Of a DNA stretch of 64,000 nucleotides, positions 50,780-59,323 are shown piece by piece (position 1 is the stretch's first letter; each line of letters opens with the position of its first letter). Position numbers and translations under genes: made by a program. The notes under the pieces are model-generated. The model did not search any database. It saw only the letters and a list, made by a program, of their open reading frames with translations, and was not told where the DNA came from. Source of the DNA: Palsa-504 sp963800415 (GTDB taxonomy: Bacteria; Actinomycetota; Actinomycetes; Streptosporangiales; Streptosporangiaceae); the NCBI GenBank assembly GCA_963800415.1, contig CAWDBS010000061.1, positions 1 through 64,000 of the forward strand, written 5' to 3'.

Positions 50780-52324
50780 GTGGCGGACATTTTCGATGGC
50801 TACCGGCTTGCCCAGGCCTGGGACGAGATGTTCGCGGCACCTGGCCGGCCCCGGGCGCCCTACGACGCGCTGGTGTCCGTGCTCCAGCCGATGGACCCGG
50901 CCGAGCTGCGCTTCCGCGCCGACCAGATGGCGCGGGTCTTCACCGACCGCGGGGTCACCTACGACTTCGCGGGGGAGGAGCGGCCGTTTCCGCTCGACCT
51001 GATCCCGCGGGTCATCGACGCGGTCGAGTGGGACCAGGTGGCCCGGGGGGTGCGGCAGCGGGTGCGCGTGCTCGAGGCGTTCCTGGCCGACGTCTACGGC
51101 GCCGGGCGCGTCTTCGAGGACGGGGTGATGCCGTGGCGGCTCATCTACACCTCGCCCCGCTTCCGCCGGGAGGTGGCTGACTTCGTGCCGCCGAACGGCG
51201 TCCGGGTGCACGTCGCGGGCATCGACCTGATCCGCGACGAGGAGGGGCGCTTCCGGGTCCTGGAGGATAACGTCCGGGTGCCTTCCGGCGTGAGCTACGT
51301 GATCGAGAACCGGCTGGCCATGACCAGGACGTTCCCCGCGCTGTTCGCCGAGCAGAGCGTGCACCGGGTGGACGACTACCCGTCCCGGCTGCTGGCCGCG
51401 CTCCGCGCCGCCGCGCCGCGCGGCACCTCGGATCCGTGCGTGGTGGTGCTGACCCCGGGCGTGTACAACGCCGCCTACTTCGAGCACACCCTGCTCGCCC
51501 GGCTGATGGGCGTGGAACTGGTGGAGGGCCGGGACCTGTTCTGCGCCCATAACCGGATCTACCTGCACACCACCCGGGGCCGCCGCCCGGTCGACGTCAT
51601 CTACCGCCGGGTCGACGACGAGTTCCTCGACCCGCTGCAGTTCCGGCCCGACTCGGTGATCGGCTGCGCGGGCCTCATCAACGCGGCGCGGGCGGGCAAC
51701 GTCACCATCGCGAACGCGGTCGGCAACGGGGTGGCCGACGACAAGCTCGTCTACACCTACATCCCCGACCTGATCCGGTACTACCTGAGCGAGGAACCGA
51801 TCCTCGACAACGTGGAGTCCTACCGGCTGGACGACCCGCAGACGCTGGCCTGGGTCCTCGATTCGCTCGACGAGCTGGTGGTGAAACCGGTCGACGGGGC
51901 GGGCGGCGCCGGCATCGTCATCGGCCCGCAGGCGTCGGCGGCGGAGCTGGCGGTGCTGCGCGAGCGGCTGCTGGCGGACCCGCGCGGCTGGATGGCGCAG
52001 CGGCCGGTGGCCCTGTCCACCTCGCCGGTGCTCATCGGCGAGGTTCTCGCGCCGCGGCACATCGACCTGCGGCCGTTCGCCGTCAACGACGGCGACGACG
52101 TGTGGCTGCTGCCCGGCGGCCTGACCCGGGTGGCGCTGCCGGAAGGCGAGCTGGTGGTCAACTCCAGCCAGGGCGGCGGGTCGAAGGACACCTGGGTGCT
52201 GGCCGGCCCGCGTCCGGCGGAACCAGCCGCGCCCGCGGCCGCCTTCTCGCTGCTGGCCGCCCGCCCGGCGGCCGAAACGCCCGCGGTGACCCGGCAGAGT
52301 CTGCGGGACGGACCGGATCAGTGA
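50780..52324 (+). CDS. Circularly permuted ATP-grasp protein (type 2, DUF404/DUF407)
   Basis: 514 residues. Family landmarks include FPLDLIPRVIDAVEWDQVARG near the N-terminus, the segment VLEDNVRVPSGVSYVIENR, VVVLTPGVYNAAYFEH, and an ATP-binding part with LDELVVKPVDGAGGAGIVIG. The next two genes (alpha-E and transglutaminase-like) are its constant partners in many bacteria. This set is predicted to make or modify a peptide, but its chemistry is unproven. GTG 50780 has a TACGCT -10-like sequence six bases before it, suggesting a leaderless mRNA. The last 60 residues are Ala/Pro-rich. Confidence 0.9.
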   Translation: MADIFDGYRLAQAWDEMFAAPGRPRAPYDALVSVLQPMDPAELRFRADQMARVFTDRGVTYDFAGEERPFPLDLIPRVIDAVEWDQVARGVRQRVRVLEAFLADVYGAGRVFEDGVMPWRLIYTSPRFRREVADFVPPNGVRVHVAGIDLIRDEEGRFRVLEDNVRVPSGVSYVIENRLAMTRTFPALFAEQSVHRVDDYPSRLLAALRAAAPRGTSDPCVVVLTPGVYNAAYFEHTLLARLMGVELVEGRDLFCAHNRIYLHTTRGRRPVDVIYRRVDDEFLDPLQFRPDSVIGCAGLINAARAGNVTIANAVGNGVADDKLVYTYIPDLIRYYLSEEPILDNVESYRLDDPQTLAWVLDSLDELVVKPVDGAGGAGIVIGPQASAAELAVLRERLLADPRGWMAQRPVALSTSPVLIGEVLAPRHIDLRPFAVNDGDDVWLLPGGLTRVALPEGELVVNSSQGGGSKDTWVLAGPRPAEPAAPAAAFSLLAARPAAETPAVTRQSLRDGPDQ

Positions 52325-53274
52325 CCAGTGACCTGCTCAGCCGGATGGCCGAGACCCTGTTCTGGACCGGCCGCTACATGGAGCGCGCGGATGACACCGC
52401 GCGGCTGGTCGACGTCTACGTGCACCGGCTGCTCGGCGATCCGGGGGTCCAGCAGGCGGGATCCGGCGCGGACTGCGGCCCGCTGTTCGGCATCCTCGGG
52501 GTCCATCCCGGTCCGGACGCCGAACCCGACGTCGGCACGGCGCTGTTCCGGCTGGCCTACGACACGAAGAGCCCGAGCGCGATCGCCGGCGCGGTGCTCG
52601 CGGCGCGGGCCGGGGCCCGCGGCATCCGCGAGGTGATCTCGAGCGAGATGTGGGAGTGCCTGAACGTGGCCGGCCACGGGCTGACCGGCCAGCGCCGCGC
52701 CGCGGACCGGCTGGGTCCGCACGTGTTCCTCCGCTTCATCAGGGAACGCGCGGCGCTGTTCTTCGGCCTGGCCGACTCGACCATGAGCCACGACGACGCC
52801 TGGCGTTTCCTGGTGCTCGGCCGGTCGCTGGAACGGGCCGACATGACGGCCCGGCTGCTGCTCGCGCGCATGCCGGGGCCGCCGGAGCAGAGCTGGCCGC
52901 TGCTGCTGCGCGCCTGCGGCGCCTACGAGTCGTTCATCCGGACGCAGGGCGGGGTCGCCGCGCCGGCCCTGGTGGCCGAGTTCCTGCTGCGCGACCGGCT
53001 GTTCCCGCGGTCGGTGCTGTATTCGCTGGTGACCGCGGAGGACTGCCTGGCCGCGCTGAACCCGGGCTCGGTGCGGATGGGCATGGACGATCCGGCCCGG
53101 CGCTCAGTCGGCCAGCTGCGGACCCGGCTGGAGTATGCCGACACCGGGCAGCTGGCCGAGCAGCTGGCCGAGCTGCTCGGCAGCCTGCAGCAGGCCTGCG
53201 CCCAGGCGTGCGAGGCGATCACCGGGCGGTACTTCCAGTACGAGGCGCCGGTCGCCTGGGAACGGGACGGCTGA
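52321..53274 (+). CDS. Alpha-E domain protein (DUF403)
   Basis: 317-residue all-helical protein. Family marks: LLSRMAETLFWTGRYMERAD at the start, SNVA-like segment VISSEMWECLNVAG, FLVLGRSLERADMTARLL, and a C-terminal end around YFQYEAPV. No catalytic residues are known; it is the fixed partner of the type 2 ATP-grasp protein. GTG 52321 overlaps the ATP-grasp stop by 4 bp (GTGA). Probably forms a complex with it. Confidence 0.9.
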   Translation: MTSDLLSRMAETLFWTGRYMERADDTARLVDVYVHRLLGDPGVQQAGSGADCGPLFGILGVHPGPDAEPDVGTALFRLAYDTKSPSAIAGAVLAARAGARGIREVISSEMWECLNVAGHGLTGQRRAADRLGPHVFLRFIRERAALFFGLADSTMSHDDAWRFLVLGRSLERADMTARLLLARMPGPPEQSWPLLLRACGAYESFIRTQGGVAAPALVAEFLLRDRLFPRSVLYSLVTAEDCLAALNPGSVRMGMDDPARRSVGQLRTRLEYADTGQLAEQLAELLGSLQQACAQACEAITGRYFQYEAPVAWERDG

Positions 53275-53275
53275 G

Positions 53276-54121
53276 GTGCGCTGGCGGCTGCGGGTGGCGC
53301 ACACCACCCGTGCCAGCTACGCCGGGCCGGTCCGGGCCTCGTTCAACGAGGTGCGGATGACCCCGCTGACGCTGCCGTCGCAGGTCACCCTGGAGAGCCG
53401 GGTCTCCGCGGGTCCGGGCGTCCCGGTCTGGACCTACTGCGACTACTGGGGCACGTTCGTCAGCGTGTTCGACATTGGTGAGCCACACGAGAGCCTCACG
53501 GTGCGGGCCCAGGCCACCGTCGAGACCGGCCAGGGGCTCGCCGGCCAGCCTCCGGTGCTGCCCTGGCAGGACCTGCGGGCGCAGGCGGGCTCCGGCCGGC
53601 TGCTCGAGTTCCTGCTGACCACCCCGCTGACCACCGTGACGCCGGCCGTCGCCGCCACCGTCCTGGACGCCGTGCACGACGCGGACCCGGCGCAGGCGGC
53701 GGAGGAGATCGCGGCGCGGGTCCGGGCGCAGGTCAGGTACATGGCCGGCGCCACCGGAGTGCGGACCAACGCCCAGGAAGCCTGGGATCAGGGCCAGGGC
53801 GTCTGCCAGGACATCGCGCACGTGACGGTGGCGCTGCTGCGCGCGGCCGGGCTGCCCGCCCGCTACGTCTCCGGGTACCTGCACGCCGACCCGGCGGCCG
53901 AGCCCGGGCAGACCGCGGTGGGCGAGAGCCACGCCTGGGTGGAGTACTGGGCCGGTTCCTGGCGGGCGTGCGATCCGACCAGCGGCGCGCCGGTCCGGGA
54001 GCGGCACGTCGTGGTGGCCAGGGGCCGGGACTACGCGGACATCCCGCCGCTCAAGGGCATCTACCACGGTGCGCCGGCCAGCGACCTCGACGTGACCGTC
54101 GAGGTCACCCGGCTTGCCTGA
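53276..54121 (+). CDS. Transglutaminase-like cysteine protein
   Basis: 281 residues: an N-terminal beta domain (HTTRASYAGPVRASFNEVRM) and a papain-like transglutaminase core. The triad is Cys (GQGVCQDIAH), His (ESHAWVEYW) and Asp (CDPTSGAP). No signal peptide, so cytoplasmic. It is the third gene of the ATP-grasp/alpha-E set and begins one base after the alpha-E stop. It may act as a peptidase or amide-forming partner on the product of the ATP-grasp enzyme. Confidence 0.92.
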   Translation: MRWRLRVAHTTRASYAGPVRASFNEVRMTPLTLPSQVTLESRVSAGPGVPVWTYCDYWGTFVSVFDIGEPHESLTVRAQATVETGQGLAGQPPVLPWQDLRAQAGSGRLLEFLLTTPLTTVTPAVAATVLDAVHDADPAQAAEEIAARVRAQVRYMAGATGVRTNAQEAWDQGQGVCQDIAHVTVALLRAAGLPARYVSGYLHADPAAEPGQTAVGESHAWVEYWAGSWRACDPTSGAPVRERHVVVARGRDYADIPPLKGIYHGAPASDLDVTVEVTRLA

Positions 54122-54162
54122 CACCCGGGGCGACCCGCAGCTGCTATAAGTCCCCGGAAATA

Positions 54163-54176
54163 GGGCCTTTCGTCCC
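54163..54176 (+). promoter_or_regulatory. DosR/DevR-like box upstream of the acg-like gene
   Basis: GGGCCTTTCGTCCC matches the outer and central conserved bases of the DosR palindrome (GGG-N-C...G-N-CCC). It lies about 130 bp before an Acg-type nitroreductase, a class that is a classic DosR target in Mycobacterium tuberculosis. Hypoxia or redox control is therefore likely. Confidence 0.55.
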
Positions 54177-54293
54177 GGCGAGGGCAGGCCGGTCGGCCGG
54201 TGCCGTCCGCCGCGCCCCCGCTTAGCGTGGGGGCCCTTGCGAGGGAACCGGTGTGCCTAGGGCCGGCCGGAACCCGGCTAAGGGGTGAGACAC

Positions 54294-55310
54294 GTGGCCG
54301 AGACGATCCGCCGGAAGGCGGCGCCGATCAAGGCAGTGCCGATTCCGGCCGGCCGGGCCGGCTACCTGATCAGGGTGGCGGCCCGGGCGCCATCGCTGCA
54401 CAACACCCAGCCGTGGCGCTTCACGGTGCGCAAGCACGCGATCGAGCTGTACGCCGACCACGACCGCCAGCTCCCCGAGGATCCGGCCGGCCGGGAAATG
54501 CTGATCAGCTGCGGCGCGGCGCTGTACGGGCTGCGGCTCGCGGTGCGCTCACTCGGCCGGGTGCCCGAGGTGGACCTGCTCCCCGGCCCGGCCCGGCCCG
54601 GGGGACCGCGGCCGCTGGCCCGGGTCCGGCTGGGCGCCGTGCTGCCCATGACGCCGGATGAGCAGAAGATGCTGACCGCGGTGCCGCACCGGCATACCCA
54701 CCGCGGTCCCTTCGAGCCGGAGCCGCTGCCCGAGGGCCTGCTTCCGCGGCTGCAGCAGGATGCCCTGACCGAAGGCGCGACGCTGACCGTCATCGACGCG
54801 GACCACGACTTCCCGGACCTGGCGGCGATCCTCGCCGTGGCGAGCCTGCGCCAGGTCATGGATCCGGTGTCCCGGGCCGACATAGAACGCTGGACCCGCG
54901 ACCTCGGCAACCCGGCCAGGGACGGCGTGCCGGCGTCCGCGTTCCCGCCCACCCAGGCTCGGCCCGCCGGATGGCTGCCGCTCCGCGACTTCGATCTCGG
55001 CCGGGGTCTGGGGCAGCTGCCGGCCGGCGGGCCGCCCGCTCCGGTCACGGCGGTGCTGGTCACCCCCGGAGATGGTGACGAGGACTGGCTGCGGGCCGGC
55101 CAGGCCCTGCACCGGCTGCTGCTCCGCGGCGCGAGCCAGTGGGTCTTCGGCAACCTGCAGACGCAGCCGCTCAAGGTGGTCTGGGTGCGGGCGCTGATCC
55201 GCGAACAGCTGACCCTGCCGGGCTGGCCGCAGCTGCTGCTGCAGCTGGGCGTGGCCCGGACCACGCGCGCCACCGCGCGCCGTCCGCCGGCCGAGCTGAT
55301 CGACCCGTAA
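54294..55310 (+). CDS. Acg-like (Rv2032-type) nitroreductase-family protein
   Basis: About 338 residues built of two degenerate nitroreductase halves. The first begins ARAPSLHNTQPWRFTV, the FMN-site signature of the Acg family; the second half holds QALHRLLLRGASQWVFGN. In Acg the flavin lid blocks ordinary nitroreductase action and it is thought to store flavin or act in stress. GTG 54294 has AAGGGG upstream; GTG 54285 is an alternative. A DosR-like box at 54163-54176 suggests dormancy-type regulation. Confidence 0.87.
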   Translation: MAETIRRKAAPIKAVPIPAGRAGYLIRVAARAPSLHNTQPWRFTVRKHAIELYADHDRQLPEDPAGREMLISCGAALYGLRLAVRSLGRVPEVDLLPGPARPGGPRPLARVRLGAVLPMTPDEQKMLTAVPHRHTHRGPFEPEPLPEGLLPRLQQDALTEGATLTVIDADHDFPDLAAILAVASLRQVMDPVSRADIERWTRDLGNPARDGVPASAFPPTQARPAGWLPLRDFDLGRGLGQLPAGGPPAPVTAVLVTPGDGDEDWLRAGQALHRLLLRGASQWVFGNLQTQPLKVVWVRALIREQLTLPGWPQLLLQLGVARTTRATARRPPAELIDP

Positions 55311-55329
55311 TCGGCCCGGATCCGACCTC

Positions 55330-55358
55330 TTGGCAGGCGTAAACCGTCTAGTTACAGT
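55330..55358 (+). promoter_or_regulatory. Leaderless promoter of the zinc-finger gene
   Basis: TTGGCA (55330-55335) and TACAGT (55353-55358) are 17 bp apart, and the ATG follows six bases later. No Shine-Dalgarno is present, as expected for a leaderless mRNA. An interrupted repeat GTCTA-N7-TAGAC overlaps the -10 and may be an operator. Confidence 0.6.
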
Positions 55359-55364
55359 AGACAG

Positions 55365-55925
55365 ATGGATGACATGCTGGTCGCGGAGGCCAGGCGGGCG
55401 CAGGAACGGCTGATCGATGCCGAGCGCGACGCCGAGGTGGCCCGGGCCGAGTTCCACCGCGCCGTCCGCCGCCTGCACCTGAACGGCTCGTCGCTGCGCG
55501 AGCTGGCCGGTGCCCTCGGGCTCAGCCACCAGCGGGTGCACCAGATCGTCGAGTCAGCCGGCGGTTCCCGCCGCTGGCGCCGCCGCCGCGAGCCGCGCTC
55601 CGACATGACGTGCACGTTCTGCGGGAAGCCGCAAATCAAGGTCTACAAGCTGATCGCCGGACCGCACGTGTACATCTGCGACGGGTGCGTCGGCCTGGCC
55701 AAGAAGGTGATCGGCTCGGGGGACGCCGCCAGCACCCAGCTCGGCCGGCTGATCGCCGTGCCCGAGCGGGAGAAGCGGGAGCGGTGCAGCTTCTGCGGCA
55801 AGTACCGCAGCCAGGCGCCCGGGCTGGCCGTGCTCTCGGCCAGCGGGAAGGCGCCCGGGGTCGCCGCCATCTGCAGCGAGTGCCTGGCTCTGTGCAACGA
55901 GATCATGGCCGAGAAGCTCATCTAG
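55365..55925 (+). CDS. HTH and double ClpX-type zinc-finger protein
   Basis: 186 residues with an unusual layout. Residues 1-70 are helical and end in a sigma/HTH-like unit (LRELAGALGLSHQRVHQIV). Two C4 zinc fingers of the ClpX N-terminal type follow: CTFCGK...YICDGC and CSFCGK...AICSECL. There is no ClpX ATPase. In ClpX this finger binds substrates and adaptors, so the protein may be a DNA-bound adaptor for ClpXP or a small regulator. Expressed from a likely leaderless promoter. Confidence 0.87.
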   Translation: MDDMLVAEARRAQERLIDAERDAEVARAEFHRAVRRLHLNGSSLRELAGALGLSHQRVHQIVESAGGSRRWRRRREPRSDMTCTFCGKPQIKVYKLIAGPHVYICDGCVGLAKKVIGSGDAASTQLGRLIAVPEREKRERCSFCGKYRSQAPGLAVLSASGKAPGVAAICSECLALCNEIMAEKLI

Positions 55926-55968
55926 CCGCTTCGGCGCGTTGACCCCGCGCTCACTAGGTGAGCTCGCC

Positions 55969-56706
55969 CTAGGTGAGCTCGCGCAGGTACTGCGGCAGCA
56001 TCTGCCGCCAGGTATGCCACTGGTGGTCCCACTGCGGGCCCCAGTTGTCCACCCGGTTGGGGATGCCCTTGTCGCCCAGCACCCCGGCCATCTGCCACGA
56101 CGAGCCGACGTCCTCCCACTCGCCTTCGCCCGACGCGAGGATCACCCGGCGCTGGCGCAGCCGCTCGAGCTGCGGGCCTTCCAGGCCGGGCAGGAACTGC
56201 AGCGGCGCGGAGTGGTACAGGTCCTGGCTCCAGGCGTCGTCGTAGAAGCGCTCGATCCGGTAGCTGCCGCTCATCCCGATGGCCGCGGCGAAGACGTCGG
56301 GATACCGGCACAGGACGGCCACCGCGTTGAACGCCCCGATTGAGGCACCGGTCGTGATCACGTCGATGGCGTGGCCGCCGAGGTCGGCGTGGATGGCCGG
56401 CACGACCTCCCACCGGATGCACTCGTGGAACTGGCTGAGCAGCCACAGCCGGTGCTCGGCCGGACCCGCCTTCATCGTCATCGCCCGGCCGGCCACGCTG
56501 TCCACCGAGTACAGCTTGATCCGGCCTTCGGCCAGCAGCGGCCCGCACGCGTTGACCAGGCCGTGCCGCTCGATCTCCTGGGCATCGCCGCCCGCCGACG
56601 GGAAAACCAGCACGGGCGTGCCGACCAGGCCCCAGCGCACGACGGTGATGTCCGTCTGCAGGCGGTCGGAAAACCACCGTTCCCTGACCTTCAGCTCGTC
56701 ATTCAT
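55969..56706 (-). CDS. Esterase-family alpha/beta hydrolase
   Basis: 245 residues of the PHB-depolymerase/esterase D-like group. The nucleophile elbow is TTGASIGAFNA (G-A-S-I-G) and the catalytic His is likely in WDHQWHTWRQML. No signal peptide. Its N-terminus (RERWFSDRLQTDITVVRWG) is shared by a set of actinobacterial cytoplasmic esterases of unknown substrate. It lies near, and on the same strand as, the esterase/S51/ATP-grasp operon, but an IS110 remnant lies between them. Confidence 0.87.
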   Translation of the reverse strand: MNDELKVRERWFSDRLQTDITVVRWGLVGTPVLVFPSAGGDAQEIERHGLVNACGPLLAEGRIKLYSVDSVAGRAMTMKAGPAEHRLWLLSQFHECIRWEVVPAIHADLGGHAIDVITTGASIGAFNAVAVLCRYPDVFAAAIGMSGSYRIERFYDDAWSQDLYHSAPLQFLPGLEGPQLERLRQRRVILASGEGEWEDVGSSWQMAGVLGDKGIPNRVDNWGPQWDHQWHTWRQMLPQYLRELT

Positions 56707-56707
56707 A

Positions 56708-57067
56708 GATGATCACTCATACGGGGAAACCGCGAAACCCGGCCGCACCGGCAAGGGCAACCGGTACATCCGCGGCGCGCTGGGGCAGGCCGCGATGACG
56801 GCGGCGAAAACCGATACCCGGCTCGGGGCGATGTACCGCCGGATCGCCCGCAAGCGCGGCAAGCAGAAAGCCATCGTCGCGGTCTCCCGTGTCATCTGCG
56901 AGATCGCCTGGATCCTCATCTGCGACCCCGCCGCCCGCTACCAAGAACTCGGCCCGGACTACTACCACCCGGTCAGCCCCGCCCGCCAGACCCGGGCCAA
57001 GATCCGCGAGATCGAGCGCCTCAACCCGGGCAAGAGGGTCATCCTCGCCGATCACGACGCGGCCTGA
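56708..57067 (+). mobile_element. IS110-family transposase remnant (C-terminal part)
   Basis: The frame gives GRTGKGNRYIRGALGQAAMT and then TRLGAMYRRIARKRGKQKAI, which is the Transposase_20 end of IS110 transposases, with a normal stop at 57067. The DEDD catalytic half is missing; the fragment abuts the start of the esterase gene. No terminal repeats were recognised, as usual for IS110. Confidence 0.8.
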
Positions 57068-57215
57068 ACCGCTCAGCGCAACGTAACGATCCCATCACCC
57101 GTCACGTTCGGAAGTGACACGCTACTCGCCGTAATTTAGGCAGGTCACCCGCAGCCCCCGCACCCGAGCTACCGGAGGTAACTGGTTGCTGCCCTCAAGG
57201 TGGTGGTGGGTCAGA

Positions 57216-58403
57216 TCATTCGTAGTAGAACTTCTGCGGACCCGGGAAAATCCACGACAGCCCGTCCCGCAGCCGGTCGCGCCAGTTTTCCCAGCTGTGC
57301 CCGTCGCGGGCCTCGACGTAACGGACGGTCATCCCGGCCGCCTCGAACACCGGGACCATGGACCGGTTCCGCACGATCAGCGGCTCGTAGACGCCGCAGC
57401 TGACGAACACCCGGTCGGCGACCCGGCGGGGCGCGGCCCGGTACCGGTTGACGAACCTGACCACCGGCTCGAACGGCGGGCCGCCGCCGTGGTCATGGCC
57501 GATATCGGTGAAGACGAACGAGCCGGACTGCAGCAGCAGCGACCCGTAGGTATCCGGGTTGCGGTACGCGGTTGCCAGCGCGGCCACGGCGCCGAAGCTC
57601 GAGCCCATCAGGCACCGCCCGGACGGCGTGCCGGCCAGCGGGAGCTCCGCCTCCAGCCGCGGCAGCAGTTCGGCGGTCAGGAAACGGGCGTGCGCCGCCG
57701 AGTTGGCGTACTCGGCCAGCCGGTCGCCCGGGTAGACGAACGCGGCGACGATCTCGGCGACGTCGAGCCGGTGGATGAGATTGTCGAGCACGGTCTTGGC
57801 CGCCGCGTAGCTGAGGTAGTCGCCGCCGTCGTGCACGATCAGCAGCGGGTAGCGGGTTCCTGGGTCGGCACGGCGGAACCGGGCCGGCAGGTAGAGCGTG
57901 ACCGGGCAGTCCCGGCGCAGTGCCCGGCTCGGCACCACCATGTCCGCCAGCGACCCCGGCCGCGCTTCCGGGTCGGGCCGCGTCCAGTCCGGTATCTCGT
58001 GCCCGTGCGCGTAGCAGACCGAGGAACTGCCGACCGGGCTGTGCGCGAGGTGGGGGTTCAGCGGGTCGTTGATCCGCTCGCGGTGCCCGCCGCGCACCAC
58101 GTCCAGCTGGTACTCGACCCGGGAGCCCTCGGGCAGCTCGAGCACCACGTACCACAGGCCGGTGCCGCGCAGCCGGCGCAGCGGCAGGTGATCGGGCAGG
58201 CCGAAGATCCGGTGGATGAGGAACACCTCGTCGGCCTCGCCCCGGTACAGGAACGTGCAGCGGGCGCCCTCGACCACAGGGACCTCGTGCCGCGCCAGGA
58301 AGCGGTCGACGGCGGCTGAGTCGAGCGGGCGCCGGTCGCGCAGCCGGTTGATGGCGAGCTTGCCGTGCTTTCTGCTCGCCTCCGGGCCGCTCTTGATGGT
58401 CAC
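57216..58403 (-). CDS. Enterochelin-esterase-like (Fes-type) hydrolase
   Basis: 395 residues: an N-terminal beta domain like the one preceding Fes catalytic domains (LLYRGE-type strands, then VVLELPEGSRVEYQLDVV) and an alpha/beta hydrolase domain. The nucleophile elbow is LMGSSFGAVAAL, and a late His lies in EARDGHSWENW. Fes enzymes open triserine siderophore lactones; no siderophore genes are nearby, so the true ester is unknown. Its GTG overlaps the stop of the S51-like gene, making it third in a coupled operon. Confidence 0.87.
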   Translation of the reverse strand: MTIKSGPEASRKHGKLAINRLRDRRPLDSAAVDRFLARHEVPVVEGARCTFLYRGEADEVFLIHRIFGLPDHLPLRRLRGTGLWYVVLELPEGSRVEYQLDVVRGGHRERINDPLNPHLAHSPVGSSSVCYAHGHEIPDWTRPDPEARPGSLADMVVPSRALRRDCPVTLYLPARFRRADPGTRYPLLIVHDGGDYLSYAAAKTVLDNLIHRLDVAEIVAAFVYPGDRLAEYANSAAHARFLTAELLPRLEAELPLAGTPSGRCLMGSSFGAVAALATAYRNPDTYGSLLLQSGSFVFTDIGHDHGGGPPFEPVVRFVNRYRAAPRRVADRVFVSCGVYEPLIVRNRSMVPVFEAAGMTVRYVEARDGHSWENWRDRLRDGLSWIFPGPQKFYYE

Positions 58404-59323
58404 GCCGCCACCTGGCCGTCCTCGGTGATCACGCGGACGCCGGGCGGCCAGCTGCCGTCGCCGTCCACCTCGATCCGGGCGCCGGCCTCCAGGAGGATGC
58501 AGCGGGCCGGGGCGAACCTCCGGGCGAAGACCGCCATCCGGGGGGTGTCGTCGAGCAGCAGCCGGGCCCGGGCGTGCGGCAGCAGCACGACGTCGCGGAG
58601 CAGGCTCAGGCCGCTGCCGTACACCTCGGGGTGGCCGGGTTCCTGCGGCGACCGGTCATGGAAGAGCACGATCCGGTCCGCCAGCGCCATCGCCCCGGCC
58701 GACCAGGCGATCACCGGTGACCGTAGCGCGGCCGCCACGTTGAATAGATGCAGCACGTCGGCCAGCACGCCCACGTGCCCGCCGGCGACGACCACGGCAG
58801 GCGCCGCACCGAGGATCCGCTCCACCGCGGCCCGGTGCTCGGCGATCACCGGGCGGCCGTGCGGCTCCAGCCGCTGGAAGAACTCGCCGCGGGCGTGGTT
58901 GACCCGGCGCAGGTGCGCCGCGTCCAGCTCGCGGACCGCGGCGACCGCCTCGGCCAGCGCGCCGTCAGCCGAATCGCCGCTGCCAGCGGCGCCGGGCGAG
59001 CGTCGCTGCACCGCGTAGACCGCCCGCAGCGCGTAGTCCAGCCGCAGCAGGTAGACGTCCTGTAGCCCGGCGAGCGTCTCGGCCAGCCGGCGCTCCCCGG
59101 CCAGGTACTCCGGATCACGATCCTGCACGTCCAGCCACCGCCGGTACAGCGCGAGGTTGACCGCGCGGCCGCCGAGCAGCGTACCCAGCTCCCGGTCGTC
59201 GGGCTCCCGCTCCTGCCAGCCGGCCGTGACGGTGGCGATCGGGCCGTCGGGGGAAAGGCCAAGTGACCGGACTACCGCGCCCACCGTGGGCCTGCGCTGC
59301 GGTCCGAGCAGGATGACCCTCAC
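58400..59323 (-). CDS. Peptidase S51/cyanophycinase-like (type 1 GATase-like) protein
   Basis: 307 residues. The likely nucleophile Ser is in IAWSAGAMALADRIVLF, the G-x-S-A-G-A-like elbow of S51 peptidases (peptidase E, cyanophycinase). An N-terminal strand RVILLGPQRRPTVGAVVRSLG and ATVTAGWQERE fit a class I GATase-like fold. A helical insert of about 90 residues (LDVQDRDPEYLAGERRLAET and on) is unusual. GTG 59323 overlaps the ATP-grasp stop by 4 bp. Between an ATP-grasp ligase and an esterase it might trim or recycle the ligase product. Confidence 0.8.
   Translation of the reverse strand: MRVILLGPQRRPTVGAVVRSLGLSPDGPIATVTAGWQEREPDDRELGTLLGGRAVNLALYRRWLDVQDRDPEYLAGERRLAETLAGLQDVYLLRLDYALRAVYAVQRRSPGAAGSGDSADGALAEAVAAVRELDAAHLRRVNHARGEFFQRLEPHGRPVIAEHRAAVERILGAAPAVVVAGGHVGVLADVLHLFNVAAALRSPVIAWSAGAMALADRIVLFHDRSPQEPGHPEVYGSGLSLLRDVVLLPHARARLLLDDTPRMAVFARRFAPARCILLEAGARIEVDGDGSWPPGVRVITEDGQVAA

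Noticed and set aside
54200..54290. Structured G-rich leader before the acg-like gene considered as a riboswitch
   Set aside because: No match to conserved cores of riboswitch classes I can recognise; a plain leader with a ribosome binding site is enough.
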